A stretch of DNA of 64,000 nucleotides from Microbispora catharanthi (GTDB taxonomy: Bacteria; Actinomycetota; Actinomycetes; Streptosporangiales; Streptosporangiaceae): assembly GCF_006334915.2 (NCBI RefSeq), contig NZ_VDMA02000012.1, positions 186,001 to 250,000 of the forward strand. The letters run 5' to 3'. The stretch's first letter is position 1, and each line of letters begins with the position of its first letter. The notes below the pieces were generated by a model, which saw only the letters and a program-made list of their open reading frames with translations, did not search any database and had not been told where the DNA came from. Below are positions 9,086 to 17,709 of this stretch, piece after piece. The position numbers and the translations under genes were made by a program.

Positions 9086-10944
9086 CGCCGCACCCCTCTC
9101 AGATGCTCGGCCAGCGCCCGGACGGTCGGGTACTGGAAGATGTCCACGATGCGCAGGGGGTGGTCGGGCAGCTCGGCGCGCAGGCGTGTGTGCACGCGCC
9201 CGGCCAGCAGCGAGTCCCCGCCGATCTCGAAGAAGGGATCCTGGACGCCGAAATCGGCCGTGCCCAGCACCTCGCGCCATACGCCGGCGATGACGTCCTC
9301 GAAGACCGGCCCGCGGTCCTCGCCGCGTCCGCCGCCGTCGCCGTGGCGCGTCGTCCCCGCGGCGGCCGGAGCCGGCGGCCGGCCGCGGTCGCCCGCCGTG
9401 GCGCGGCGTTCGAGCTCGGCGACGTCCACCTTGCCATTCGAGGTGTACGGCAGCCTGTCGGTCACCACCCACAGCGCCGGCACCATGTAGTCGGGCAGTT
9501 CGGCGCGCAGCGCTTCGCGCAGGCGTGCCACCAGGCCGTCCTCGTGGTCGGCCACCACCGCGGCGAGCAGGCGCCTGGATCCGGCGTCGGCGCCGGTCAC
9601 CACGACGGCGACGTCCCGCACATCGTCGTGCCCGGCCAGCCGGCCCTCGATCTCCGCCAGCTCGATCCGGTAGCCGCGCACCTTCACCTGCCGGTCGCGC
9701 CGCCCGTCGAAGTGCAGTCGTCCCGTCGTGTCCCAGTGCACGAGGTCGCCCGTACGGTAGAAGCGCTCCCGCCGGCCGGGGGGTGTCACGAAGGCCCGTC
9801 CCGTCTCCTCGGGGGCGTCCAGGTAGTCGGCGGCCAGCCCGCTGCCGCCGAGATACAGCTCGCCGACCTCGCCCGGCCCGACCGGCTCGCCCGCCTCGTC
9901 GAGGACCAGCGCGGAGGTGCCCGGGATCGGCCTGCCGATCGGCACGGGCGCCTCGACCTCCGCCGCGCTCCCCATGGGATGCACCGTGGAGAACGTGGTG
10001 TTCTCGGTCGGTCCGTACGCGCTGACCACCGTCAGCCCGGGATGGCGCGACAGCACGGCGCGGACCGCGTCCGGGGGCACGACGTCACCGCCGGTGAACA
10101 CCTGCCGGACGGTGGCGAACGCCTCGATCGCCTCTGCGGCCACGACCCGGAAGAGGCCCGCGGTCAGGAAGGCGACGCTGACCTCGGCCTCGCGCATGAA
10201 CGCCGCCAGCTCGCCCGGCGAGACCGGGCCGTCGGGAAAGACCTCCACGGTCGCGCCGGTGGCCAGCGCACAGAAGATCTCCAGCGTCGAGGCGTCGAAG
10301 GCCAGCGGGGCGAGCCGGAGCATCCGCTCGCCGGGCCCCCTCCGCGCGTAGACGGCGCCGCGTACGAGGCGCACGACACCGCGGTGGGGAATGCGCACGG
10401 CCTTCGGCACGCCGGTCGATCCCGACGTGAACGTGATGTAGGCGATGTCCCCGGGACCCCGGTGGGCCCAAGCCCTGCGCGGGCCGGCGGCGGGCGGGTG
10501 GGTCATCGGCGCCGGTTGGACGGGCACGCACCCTGCGGGGGCGGCCCGGACGATGGAGCGGGCCGCGGCGAAGTCCGCGACCACGGCCTTCGGCCGGACC
10601 GGGTCGAGCATCGACCTTAGCCTCGGCTCCGGGAGCGAGGCGTCCACAGGAACATAGACGGCCCCCACGCTGAGAACGGCGAGGACGGCCACGATCTCCT
10701 CGACGGAACGGGGCAGCGCCACGATCACGTGGTCGCCGGCCCCGAGCCCGCGTGCCAGCAGCCCGTCGGCCTGCGCCTCGACCTGTCCGAGGAGCTGCGC
10801 GTAGGTCAGGCTCAGGCCCCGCCCGAGATCCCGGACCGCCGGCAGGTCCGGGAACTCGGCGCCCGCCTCGGCGATCAGCTCTCCCACGGACGCCTCCGCG
10901 TCCACCTCCGGCGCACGCCCCCACTGTCGCGGTTCGGAGGTCAT
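9082..10944 (-). CDS. NRPS loading module, adenylation-PCP
   Basis: A 620-residue protein with an adenylation domain (about 15-515) and a peptidyl carrier domain (about 545-620), and no condensation domain. Core motifs are TFTSGSTGVPK (171-181), YGPTE (310-314), YRTGD and the catalytic Lys505 in SNGKVD. The PCP attachment is Ser578 in IGGDSLL. Aligning by hand to the GrsA/EntF pocket positions I read D-A-L-F-F-G-A-T-F, which resembles Ile/Val-type codes; this assignment is tentative. As a stand-alone loader it would activate one branched-chain amino acid and pass it to the KS of the next gene. Confidence 0.93.
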   Translation of the reverse strand: MTSEPRQWGRAPEVDAEASVGELIAEAGAEFPDLPAVRDLGRGLSLTYAQLLGQVEAQADGLLARGLGAGDHVIVALPRSVEEIVAVLAVLSVGAVYVPVDASLPEPRLRSMLDPVRPKAVVADFAAARSIVRAAPAGCVPVQPAPMTHPPAAGPRRAWAHRGPGDIAYITFTSGSTGVPKAVRIPHRGVVRLVRGAVYARRGPGERMLRLAPLAFDASTLEIFCALATGATVEVFPDGPVSPGELAAFMREAEVSVAFLTAGLFRVVAAEAIEAFATVRQVFTGGDVVPPDAVRAVLSRHPGLTVVSAYGPTENTTFSTVHPMGSAAEVEAPVPIGRPIPGTSALVLDEAGEPVGPGEVGELYLGGSGLAADYLDAPEETGRAFVTPPGRRERFYRTGDLVHWDTTGRLHFDGRRDRQVKVRGYRIELAEIEGRLAGHDDVRDVAVVVTGADAGSRRLLAAVVADHEDGLVARLREALRAELPDYMVPALWVVTDRLPYTSNGKVDVAELERRATAGDRGRPPAPAAAGTTRHGDGGGRGEDRGPVFEDVIAGVWREVLGTADFGVQDPFFEIGGDSLLAGRVHTRLRAELPDHPLRIVDIFQYPTVRALAEHLRGVRR

Positions 10945-10990
10945 GAGCGACCGCCTCCGTCGCGTCGCGGACCGGTTGGGATCTCCCTCA

Positions 10991-11746
10991 TCACTCCACC
11001 CCCGGAGTCGGATCGATGGTCATCGCCGCATCGCGCATCGCCTGCACGATGCGGCGCCTGTTGTCGGGACGGCGCAGGTAGAAATGGCCGCCCGGGAGAA
11101 GGCGCGTGGAGAAGGCGCCGGCGGAGTGCTTCTCCCAGCCGCCGAGCCTGTCGTGCAGGTCGTGCTCGTCGGCACCGCACAGGACCTGCAGAGCGCACGC
11201 CAGCGGCCGGCGGTCCTGGAATCGGTAGGTCTCCATGGCCGCGTAGTCGGCCCGCATGTACGTCGACACGATCTCGATCAGTTCGGGACTCTCCAGCACC
11301 TCGGCGGGAATCCCGTCGTGCCTCCTGTGCAGCGTCCACAGCAGGTCGGCGTCCGGGAGGTGCCGCACCTCGGGCTCTCGGCGCGCGATGTCGGGACTCG
11401 GGAAGGCGGATACCCACAGCCAATCGGGGGTCCTGCGACCGCGAGCGCGCAGCGCGTGCGCGATCTCGAAGGCGAGCAGGGCGCCGAAGCTGTGGCCGAA
11501 CAGACCGAAGGGCAGGTCAAGTGGCAGGGAGTCCGCCAGCTCCCCGGCCAGGGCGCGCAGATCCCGTGAGGCCGGTTCGGCGAACCTGGCGCCGCGTCCC
11601 GGCCGTTCCACACCGATGATCTCGACCTCGTCGGCGAGGCCCGTCCACTCACGGAACTCCCCCGCCGAGCCGCCGGCGTGGGCGAAGCAGTAGACACGCG
11701 CCCGGTACGACGTCTGCGGCGGTGCATCCACCGTGGTCGCGTTCAT
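10991..11746 (-). CDS. Type II thioesterase
   Basis: A 251-residue alpha/beta-hydrolase thioesterase of the NRPS/PKS editing family. VYCFAHAGGSA opens the fold, GHSFGALLAFE carries the nucleophilic Ser, LCGADEHD the acidic residue, and LPGGHFYL the catalytic His. These enzymes clear misprimed acyl groups from carrier proteins, and some release products. Since neither the NRPS nor the PKS has an integral release domain, this enzyme or its neighbour could also free the chain. Its ATG overlaps the stop of the upstream hydrolase by 4 bp. The gap to the NRPS is 46 nt. Confidence 0.93.
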   Translation of the reverse strand: MNATTVDAPPQTSYRARVYCFAHAGGSAGEFREWTGLADEVEIIGVERPGRGARFAEPASRDLRALAGELADSLPLDLPFGLFGHSFGALLAFEIAHALRARGRRTPDWLWVSAFPSPDIARREPEVRHLPDADLLWTLHRRHDGIPAEVLESPELIEIVSTYMRADYAAMETYRFQDRRPLACALQVLCGADEHDLHDRLGGWEKHSAGAFSTRLLPGGHFYLRRPDNRRRIVQAMRDAAMTIDPTPGVE

Positions 11747-12495
11747 GCGCGGTCGATCAGATCGAAGATCTTCTGGCGCACCACGGGGCTCCGCAGGAAC
11801 TCACCGGGGGGAACGTCGACCCGAAGGGAGGAGCACTGCGCCGCGGTCCATCCCGGCGCCGGTCCCCGGTCACTGGCACCGCTGACGACGAGCGAAACCG
11901 GCGCCTCGGGTGCCGGCACGGCCGCGTCCACGGTCGCGAAGAGGAAGCCGAACCATGCCTCGTAGCGCTGGGTCAGCATCGTGACGCACGTCTCGATCTC
12001 GGCCTCGGGCATGCCGTCGGCGGCGAGCTTGGTCGTGAGGTCGCCGGTGAGCGTGGCGAGGACGGTGTCGAGTGTGAGCTCGACGGGCCGGTCTCCGGTT
12101 GCGCCGAGCGTCGCCCGCAGGGCGTCCAGCTCCTGCCCGATCATGGTCACGGTGAGCCACGTCGGCTCGACGAGGACCACGTCGGGCGCGTGCCCGTCCC
12201 CGCCGCTCGCGAGCCGCTTCGCGAGCGCGAGTGCGAGCGTCGCCGCGCTGCAGTAGCCGAGCACGGCGGCGGGCCGGCTCCCCAGCCCTTCGATCTCCTT
12301 GGCGTACAGGTCGGCCAGCCGGGCGATGGTCAGGGACCCGTGGATCTCGAGGTCCTGCACGGCGTCGATGCGGTAGGTCTCCCACCTCGATTCCGGGACG
12401 CCCATCAGGCCGGTCATCGTGTCGGCGGTGGAGAACATGGCGAAGTCCACAAGTATGACCGGCGGAAGATCGCCTTCGACCAGCTTCTCCAGCAC
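11743..12495 (-). CDS. Thioesterase-like alpha/beta hydrolase with a Cys in the nucleophile elbow
   Basis: A 250-residue protein with weak thioesterase-domain features. PAVLGYCSAATLALALAK at about residues 85-100 matches the nucleophile elbow (G-x-Nuc-x-small), with Cys where Ser is usual. The later VSLVVSGASDRG could hold the acidic residue, but no clear GGH-type catalytic His motif is visible near the end. It is the first gene of the biosynthetic operon, starting with GTG after a GGGAGAA Shine-Dalgarno. It could be a Cys-type thioesterase for chain release, a transferase, or an inactive partner protein. The assignment to the alpha/beta fold is by motif only. Confidence 0.6.
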   Translation of the reverse strand: MLEKLVEGDLPPVILVDFAMFSTADTMTGLMGVPESRWETYRIDAVQDLEIHGSLTIARLADLYAKEIEGLGSRPAAVLGYCSAATLALALAKRLASGGDGHAPDVVLVEPTWLTVTMIGQELDALRATLGATGDRPVELTLDTVLATLTGDLTTKLAADGMPEAEIETCVTMLTQRYEAWFGFLFATVDAAVPAPEAPVSLVVSGASDRGPAPGWTAAQCSSLRVDVPPGEFLRSPVVRQKIFDLIDRA

Positions 12496-12559
12496 TCGTT
12501 CTCCCCCTTCGAGATGTCCTGCGTGCGGTCCTGCCTCGGGGCTCGGCGCCGGGCGCCAC

Positions 12560-12588
12560 CGGTGACCCTCGGCGCGCGAGGGTCACCG
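12560..12588. repeat. Perfect 11-bp inverted repeat (hairpin or operator)
   Basis: CGGTGACCCTC (12560-12570) and GAGGGTCACCG (12578-12588) are exact reverse complements around a 7-base loop GGCGCGC. The element lies about 65 bp upstream of the first gene of the biosynthetic operon, within its probable leader. It could be a leader hairpin/attenuator or a dimeric regulator's operator. No U-tract follows on either strand, so a classical terminator is less likely. Confidence 0.6.
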
Positions 12589-12737
12589 TCGCGTCCCCGG
12601 CCGTCTCCCGGTGTCCCGGGACGGCACCGCGGTGAGAAGCCCCCGCGCCGGCACTCCGCCTGACGCGGTCTCGTGGCCGCCGAGGCGCTCCCCCGAGCCT
12701 CCGCCGCGGACACTGTCGCACCGGATCCTGGAGCCCC

Positions 12738-12788
12738 GCTGACGCGCCGCTGACGCAGGGGGCGAGCGGCCGCGCGTTGCGCGTCAGC
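12738..12788. promoter_or_regulatory. GCTGACGC box cluster in the control region
   Basis: GCTGACGC occurs at 12738-12745 and again at 12749-12756, an 11-bp period, and its reverse complement GCGTCAGC occurs at 12781-12788. Direct repeats on an 11-bp period are the arrangement bound by SARP-type antibiotic regulators, although no SARP gene is in the window. The boxes sit about 200-250 bp upstream of the monooxygenase start and about 245-290 bp upstream of the biosynthetic operon. Confidence 0.4.
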
Positions 12789-12986
12789 GCGATTCCAGAG
12801 AGGCGGTCCGGTACGCCGGAGCGCGCAGGACGAGGTGCCGCCCCGTCGTTTCAGGCCCGTTACAGACCCGGATGCGAAAGTCGTCAACCGGTCGGCCTGG
12901 CGGTCGTCCGCCGCCCACCCCTACGAGCGGCCGGGCCTGGAGGCCTTCCCTGGGCCGGTTCGCGCTCCCGCAGGAGGAATTCGTTC

Positions 12987-14633
12987 GTGTCCGAGACGTT
13001 GGTGAGGCCGCACGATCGTGCGGCCCGGTTCGACGCGATCGTCGTCGGCGCCGGATTCGCCGGCATGTACATGCTGCACCGGCTGCGTGTCTCGGGCTTC
13101 ACGGCCCGCGTCCTGGAGGCGGGCGGAGACGTCGGCGGCACCTGGTACTGGAACCGCTACCCGGGAGCGCGCTGCGACGTGGAGAGCCTGGAGTACTCCT
13201 ACTCCTTCTGCCCCGAGATCACCCGGGAGTGGAGCTGGAGCGAGCGCTACGCCGCGCAGCCGGAGATCCTGCGGTACGCGGGCTATGTCGCCGATCGGCT
13301 GAACCTGCGCGAGGACATCCGGTTCGGCACGCGGGTGACGGGCGCGGTGTACGACGAGGACGACGGCTGCTGGACGGTGACGACCGAACACGGCGCCCCC
13401 CTGCGCGCCAGGTTCCTCATCACCGCCGTCGGCTGCCTGTCGGCGGCCAACGTCCCCGACATGCCCGGCCTCGGATCCTTCGAGGGCCGCTGGCATCACA
13501 CGGGCCGCTGGCCGCACGAGGGCGTCGACTTCACGGGCGAACGGGTCGCCGTGGTGGGCACGGGTTCGTCCGGCATCCAGCTGATTCCCGCCGTGGCCGA
13601 GCAGGCCGCGCACGTGACGGTGTTCCAGAGGACGCCCAACTTCAGCACACCGGCGGTGAACGGCCCTCTGGACCCGGCGCGGGAACGGTGGTTCAAGGAC
13701 AACCGCGACGCCCTCGCCCGGCGGGCCCGGACCTCGCCAGGCGGGTTCCTGATCGAGTACGGGGAGCGTTCGGCCCTGGAGGTGAGCCCGGAGGAGCGAC
13801 TGGCCGAGTTCGAGCGCAGGTGGTCGCGCGGCGGGGTCGGCTTCCTGGCCGCCTTCTCCGATCTGCTGCTCTCGGAGGAGGCCAACCGGACGGCGGCCGA
13901 CTTCGTACGAGACAAGATCCGCTCCATCGTGACCGATCGGGCGACGGCCGAACGGCTGGTCCCCACCGGCTACTCCATAGGGCTCAAACGCCTGTGCCTG
14001 GACACCGGTTACTACGCGGTCTACAACCGTCCGGACGTCACCCTCGTGGACCTGCGCGAGACTCCCATCACGGAGATCGTCCCCAACGGAATCCGAACCG
14101 CCGGGGAGACCTTCGACGTCGATTCCATCGTCTTCGCCACCGGATACGACGCCATCACGGGTGCGCTGCTCGGGATGGACATCCGAGGCCGCGGCGGGCG
14201 GCGGCTTCGGGACGCGTGGGCGGCCGGGCCGAGCAGCTACCTGGGCCTGATGAGCGCCGGGTTCCCCAACCTGTTCACGATCACCGGTCCCGGCAGCCCT
14301 TCCGTGCTCACGAACATGATCGTCTCCATCGAGCAGCATGTGGAGTGGATCGCCGCCTGCCTCGCCGACCTCGAGCGCGCGTTCGGCCCACGGGCCTTGA
14401 TCGAGGCCGAGGCCGACGCCGAGGCGGCCTGGATGGATCACGTCAGGGAGCTGGCCGAGTTCACCCTCTACGGCAGGGCCGAGAGCTGGTACTCCGGTGC
14501 GAACATCGCCGGAAAGCCACGCACCTTCCTGCCGTACGCGGGCGGCGTGGGCAACTACCGGACCATGTGCGACCGGGTGGCCGCGCGCGGGTACGAGGGG
14601 TTCCTCCGCACCGCCCTGCCCGAGGGGGCGTGA
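12987..14633 (+). CDS. Baeyer-Villiger flavin monooxygenase
   Basis: A 548-residue type I Baeyer-Villiger monooxygenase of the cyclohexanone-monooxygenase class, which inserts oxygen next to a ketone using FAD and NADPH. The FAD Rossmann motif GAGFAG is at 21-26, followed by VGGTWYWNRYPGARCD. The BVMO fingerprint FxGxxxHxxxWP is met by FEGRWHHTGRWP, and the NADPH Rossmann motif is VVGTGSSG. The GTG start at 12987 follows AGGAGG by 9 nt; earlier in-frame starts lack a binding site. It is divergent from the biosynthetic operon, and the non-reducing PKS module would leave a ketone, so it may oxidise the cluster's product. That link is inference. Confidence 0.92.
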   Translation: MSETLVRPHDRAARFDAIVVGAGFAGMYMLHRLRVSGFTARVLEAGGDVGGTWYWNRYPGARCDVESLEYSYSFCPEITREWSWSERYAAQPEILRYAGYVADRLNLREDIRFGTRVTGAVYDEDDGCWTVTTEHGAPLRARFLITAVGCLSAANVPDMPGLGSFEGRWHHTGRWPHEGVDFTGERVAVVGTGSSGIQLIPAVAEQAAHVTVFQRTPNFSTPAVNGPLDPARERWFKDNRDALARRARTSPGGFLIEYGERSALEVSPEERLAEFERRWSRGGVGFLAAFSDLLLSEEANRTAADFVRDKIRSIVTDRATAERLVPTGYSIGLKRLCLDTGYYAVYNRPDVTLVDLRETPITEIVPNGIRTAGETFDVDSIVFATGYDAITGALLGMDIRGRGGRRLRDAWAAGPSSYLGLMSAGFPNLFTITGPGSPSVLTNMIVSIEQHVEWIAACLADLERAFGPRALIEAEADAEAAWMDHVRELAEFTLYGRAESWYSGANIAGKPRTFLPYAGGVGNYRTMCDRVAARGYEGFLRTALPEGA

Positions 14634-14695
14634 ACCTCCGTGCGGGCCCTCGTCCCGGCGGTCCCGAAGTGGCATGTACGGACACGGGCCGGTCG

Positions 14696-15508
14696 TCAGG
14701 TCACACGGCAGAGGATCTCGCCGTGCAGGACGCTGAACCAGGCGCCCTCACTCGCGGCCCACTCCCGCCAGCCGTCGGCGATCCGCCGCAGATCGTCCTG
14801 CGTGGCGTGGCCGGCCTCGACCGCCCGGTCCGCGTAGGAGGACTGGACCGTGCGGTCGGCCCACAGGCCGCCCCACCAGTCCCGCTCCTCCGGGGTGGCG
14901 TAGCACCAGGTGGACGATGACGAGGTGATGTCGGTGAACCCGGCCTCCCCGGCCCAGGCGCGCAGGCGGCGCCCGGCGTCGGGCTCGCCGCCGTTGGCGC
15001 GGGCCACCCGCCGGTAGAGGTCCAGCCAGTCGTCCAGGGCCGGAATCTGCGGATACCACACGAAGCCGGCGTAGTCGGAGTCGCGCACCGCGACGATCCC
15101 GCCCGGCTTGGTCACCCGCCGCATCTCGCGCAGCGCGCCCACCGGGTCGCCGACGTGCTGGAGCACCTGGTGGGCGTGCACCACGCAGAAGGAGGCGTCG
15201 GGGTAGTCGAGCGCGTGCACGTCGCCGGTCGTGAAGCTCACATTGCCCAGGCCGCGCCCCTCCGCCTCGCGGCGCGCCTGCTCCAGGATGCCGGGTGCGG
15301 TGTCGAGCCCGATCACCTCGCCCTGCGGCACCCGCTCGGCCAGGTCCGCGGTGATCGTGCCCGGGCCGCAGCCGACGTCCAGGATCCGCATGTGGGGCTT
15401 CAGCGCGCCCAGCAGGTACGCCGCCGAGTTGGCGGCCGTGCGCCAGCGGTGGGAGCGCAGGACGGACTCGTGAAAGCCGTGGGTGTACACGGCCGTTTCG
15501 TTTGCCAT
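14696..15508 (-). CDS. Class I SAM-dependent methyltransferase
   Basis: A 270-residue methyltransferase of the UbiE/COQ5-like type. Motif I is ILDVGCGPGTITADLAE, the acidic post-I residue lies in VIGLDTAPG, and later come FTTGDVHALDYPD and VHAHQVLQHVGDP. The C-terminal half (from about 170) is a lid with a Trp-rich stretch. The substrate is not evident; a small molecule is likely. I took the ATG at 15508 rather than one 48 nt upstream, since homology begins around MANETAVY and neither has a strong Shine-Dalgarno. It converges with the monooxygenase and follows the MMPL gene on the same strand at 37 nt. Confidence 0.88.
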   Translation of the reverse strand: MANETAVYTHGFHESVLRSHRWRTAANSAAYLLGALKPHMRILDVGCGPGTITADLAERVPQGEVIGLDTAPGILEQARREAEGRGLGNVSFTTGDVHALDYPDASFCVVHAHQVLQHVGDPVGALREMRRVTKPGGIVAVRDSDYAGFVWYPQIPALDDWLDLYRRVARANGGEPDAGRRLRAWAGEAGFTDITSSSSTWCYATPEERDWWGGLWADRTVQSSYADRAVEAGHATQDDLRRIADGWREWAASEGAWFSVLHGEILCRVT

Positions 15509-15545
15509 GCCGGTTACGATTCCACGCGTCTCGCGATTTGAGCAA

Positions 15546-17690
15546 TTATGTTTCACTATCTGAGACCGACACGGCTCGACGCAGGCGGCGCAGCGGGCCC
15601 GGGGCCCACCAGTTCGCCGGACCGGCCAGCCGCATCAGCGCCGGCACGAGCACGCCGCGGATCAACGTGGCGTCGACGGCGACCGTGAGCGCCATGCCGA
15701 CGCCGAGCTGCTGCAGGAACACCACCCGTCCCGTGGCGTACGCCGCGAACGAGGCGGCCAGGATGGCGGCGGCCGCGGTGACCAGCGGCGCGCTGCGGGC
15801 GATGCCCGCGGGCACGGACGCCACGGCGTCGCCCGTCCGGTCGTACTCCTCTTTGATGCGCGCGAGCAGGAAGACCTCGTAGTCCATCGACAGCCCGTAG
15901 GCCACGCAGAACATCAGGATCGGGATGCTCGGCTCGATGGACCCGGTCGGCGTGAAGCCGAGCAGCCCGGACAGGTGGCCGTCCTGGAAGACGAACACCA
16001 GTGCGCCGAACATCACCGACAGGCTCAGCAGATTGAGCGCCGACGCCTTGAGCGGCGCCACGACGCTGCCGGTCATGACGAACAGCACCACGAAGGTCAC
16101 CAGCACGATCAGCAGGCCGATCAGCGGCAGGCGCGCGGTCACGCCGTCCCGGTAGTCGGCCAGCTCGGCCGGATAGCCGCCCACCTCCACCGCGAAGGGC
16201 GCCGGAACCGCCCGCACCCGGCGTACCAGCCCGGCCGCGTCGGCGTCGAGACGGTCGCTCGACGCCACCACCGACAGCCACGTGCCGCGGGCGGCGGCGA
16301 AACGCGCATCCGCCGGCCCCGGGACCGGCCGGCCTTCCGCGTAGGATCCGGCGGCCGAGTCCACCCGCACCACCCCGCCGACCCGCGACAGCGCGGCGGC
16401 GTACGGCCCCGCCTGGGCGGCGTTCCCCTCCGGCGCGACCACGTGGACCGCGTCCGCCTCCTCCTGGGAGAAGCCCGCCCGGATCTGGTCGTACATCTGC
16501 CGTACGGGCGCGGAGGACGGCAGCACCCGGTCGTCGGGCAGCCCGAAGCGGACGCCGAGGAAGGGCGACCCGAGCAGCAGCACGACCGCCAGCGCCGCCC
16601 CTCCGAACGCCAGCGGACGGCGCACGACGCGCAGGGCGAGACCGTGCCAGAACCCGCGGCGCTCGACTCGGGCAGAACCGGCACGGGCGACTCTGTGCCC
16701 CAGCAGGGCCAGCGCGGCCGGAAGCACGACGGTCGCGCCGATCACCGCGGCGACCACGACCGCGACCCCCGCGTACGCGAAGGAGCGCAGGAACGGGAAG
16801 GGGAAGGCGAACAGCACCGACAGCGAGGCGGCGACGGTGACCCCGCTGAACAGCACCGTGCGCCCGGCGGTGCGGACGGTCCGCGTCACCGCCTCCGGCA
16901 CCGGCAGGCCGCGCCGCAGCTCCTCGCGGAGCCGGAAGATCATGAAGAGCCCGTAGTCGACCCCGAGCCCGACGCCCATGACCAGGGCGATGTTCGAGGC
17001 GAACGTCGAGACCTCGGTGAGAAGCACGACGCCGCGCAGCAGCGCAAGCGACCCGGCCACTGCGAAGATCCCGACGCCGAGGGTGACCAGGGCCGCCGCG
17101 AGCCGCCGGTACACCAGCCACAGCAGCAGCAGGACCATCGGCAGCACGACCAGCTCGGCCTGGACGAAGTCCTGCCTGGCCTGTTCCATGACCGTGCGGA
17201 AGACCTCGTCGGAGCCTCCCGCCCGGACGTCGATCACGGCGTCGCCCCGGGTGAAGTGCGGGGTCAGGGCCGGCAGCACCGCACGGCGCACCCTGTCGGC
17301 GTCGCCGGGCACCCAGGCGAGCACCATCGCCTGCCGCCCGTCGCCGGAGCGCAGCGTGGCCACGCCTTGACGCGTCCAGTACGACCAGGCGTCGCCGACG
17401 CCGGGATAGGCCGCGAGCTCCCGGGTCAGCGCCCGCCCGGCGGCCTCGACCGGGTCGCTGTCGACCGTCCCCCGGCGGGCGGTGACCAGCAGCGCGACGT
17501 TGGGGCTGCCGGTGCCGAACAGCCGGGCGAGATCGTCGCGCGCCCGCGCCGACTCCGAGCCCGGCGCCTCGAATCTGTTGAGGGACAGCGCGCCGATGGT
17601 CCCGGCCCCGACGACCCCGGCGATGAGAGTGATCAACACGCTCACCACGACGACCCACCCCGCTCTGCGTACGACGATTCCGTCCGGCAC
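15546..17690 (-). CDS. MMPL/RND-family membrane transporter
   Basis: A 714-residue MMPL exporter. TM1 is near residues 11-35, followed by an extracytoplasmic domain (about 36-170), a block of five helices, a second extracytoplasmic domain (about 370-510) and a second helix block to the C-terminus. Motifs include GLGVDYGLFMIFRLREEL and the equivalent second-half AYGLSMDYEVFLLARIKEEY, whose Asp-Tyr pairs carry protons in MmpL proteins. These proteins move lipids or drugs across the membrane. The GTG start is preceded by AGGAGGG. The divergent TetR gene and paired operators point to inducible efflux. Confidence 0.93.
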   Translation of the reverse strand: MPDGIVVRRAGWVVVVSVLITLIAGVVGAGTIGALSLNRFEAPGSESARARDDLARLFGTGSPNVALLVTARRGTVDSDPVEAAGRALTRELAAYPGVGDAWSYWTRQGVATLRSGDGRQAMVLAWVPGDADRVRRAVLPALTPHFTRGDAVIDVRAGGSDEVFRTVMEQARQDFVQAELVVLPMVLLLLWLVYRRLAAALVTLGVGIFAVAGSLALLRGVVLLTEVSTFASNIALVMGVGLGVDYGLFMIFRLREELRRGLPVPEAVTRTVRTAGRTVLFSGVTVAASLSVLFAFPFPFLRSFAYAGVAVVVAAVIGATVVLPAALALLGHRVARAGSARVERRGFWHGLALRVVRRPLAFGGAALAVVLLLGSPFLGVRFGLPDDRVLPSSAPVRQMYDQIRAGFSQEEADAVHVVAPEGNAAQAGPYAAALSRVGGVVRVDSAAGSYAEGRPVPGPADARFAAARGTWLSVVASSDRLDADAAGLVRRVRAVPAPFAVEVGGYPAELADYRDGVTARLPLIGLLIVLVTFVVLFVMTGSVVAPLKASALNLLSLSVMFGALVFVFQDGHLSGLLGFTPTGSIEPSIPILMFCVAYGLSMDYEVFLLARIKEEYDRTGDAVASVPAGIARSAPLVTAAAAILAASFAAYATGRVVFLQQLGVGMALTVAVDATLIRGVLVPALMRLAGPANWWAPGPLRRLRRAVSVSDSET

Positions 17691-17709
17691 GAGCCCTCCT
17701 GCTAGTTTT

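Larger units (their letters stand above)
12496..12986. other. 491-bp divergent control region with no gene
   Basis: This non-coding stretch lies between the left-running biosynthetic operon and the right-running monooxygenase gene, so it should hold both promoters. It contains an 11-bp perfect inverted repeat (12560-12588) and a set of GCTGACGC boxes (12738-12788), listed separately. I see no convincing coding frame; open frames across it lack actinomycete codon bias or depend on implausible starts. A strong Shine-Dalgarno, AGGAGG (12972-12977), precedes the monooxygenase GTG. Confidence 0.7.

Noticed and set aside
6146-9490. Plus-strand open frame of over 1,100 codons opposite the PKS
   Set aside because: It is the antisense shadow of a GC-rich gene; the product is Arg/Gly/Val-rich without domains, and the minus strand encodes complete KS, AT and ACP motifs.
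9064-10620. Plus-strand open frame of 518 codons opposite the NRPS
   Set aside because: Antisense shadow; all adenylation and carrier motifs are on the minus strand.
12777-12986. N-terminal extension of the Baeyer-Villiger monooxygenase from 12777
   Set aside because: The extension lacks homology and overlaps the GCTGACGC box cluster; the GTG at 12987 has AGGAGG at ideal spacing and starts just before the FAD motif.
14634-14695. Terminator between the monooxygenase and methyltransferase genes
   Set aside because: No stable inverted repeat could be found in the 62-bp gap.
15975-17705. Plus-strand open frame of 576 codons opposite the MMPL gene
   Set aside because: Low-complexity, charge-rich product with no motifs; the minus strand encodes a full MMPL transporter.
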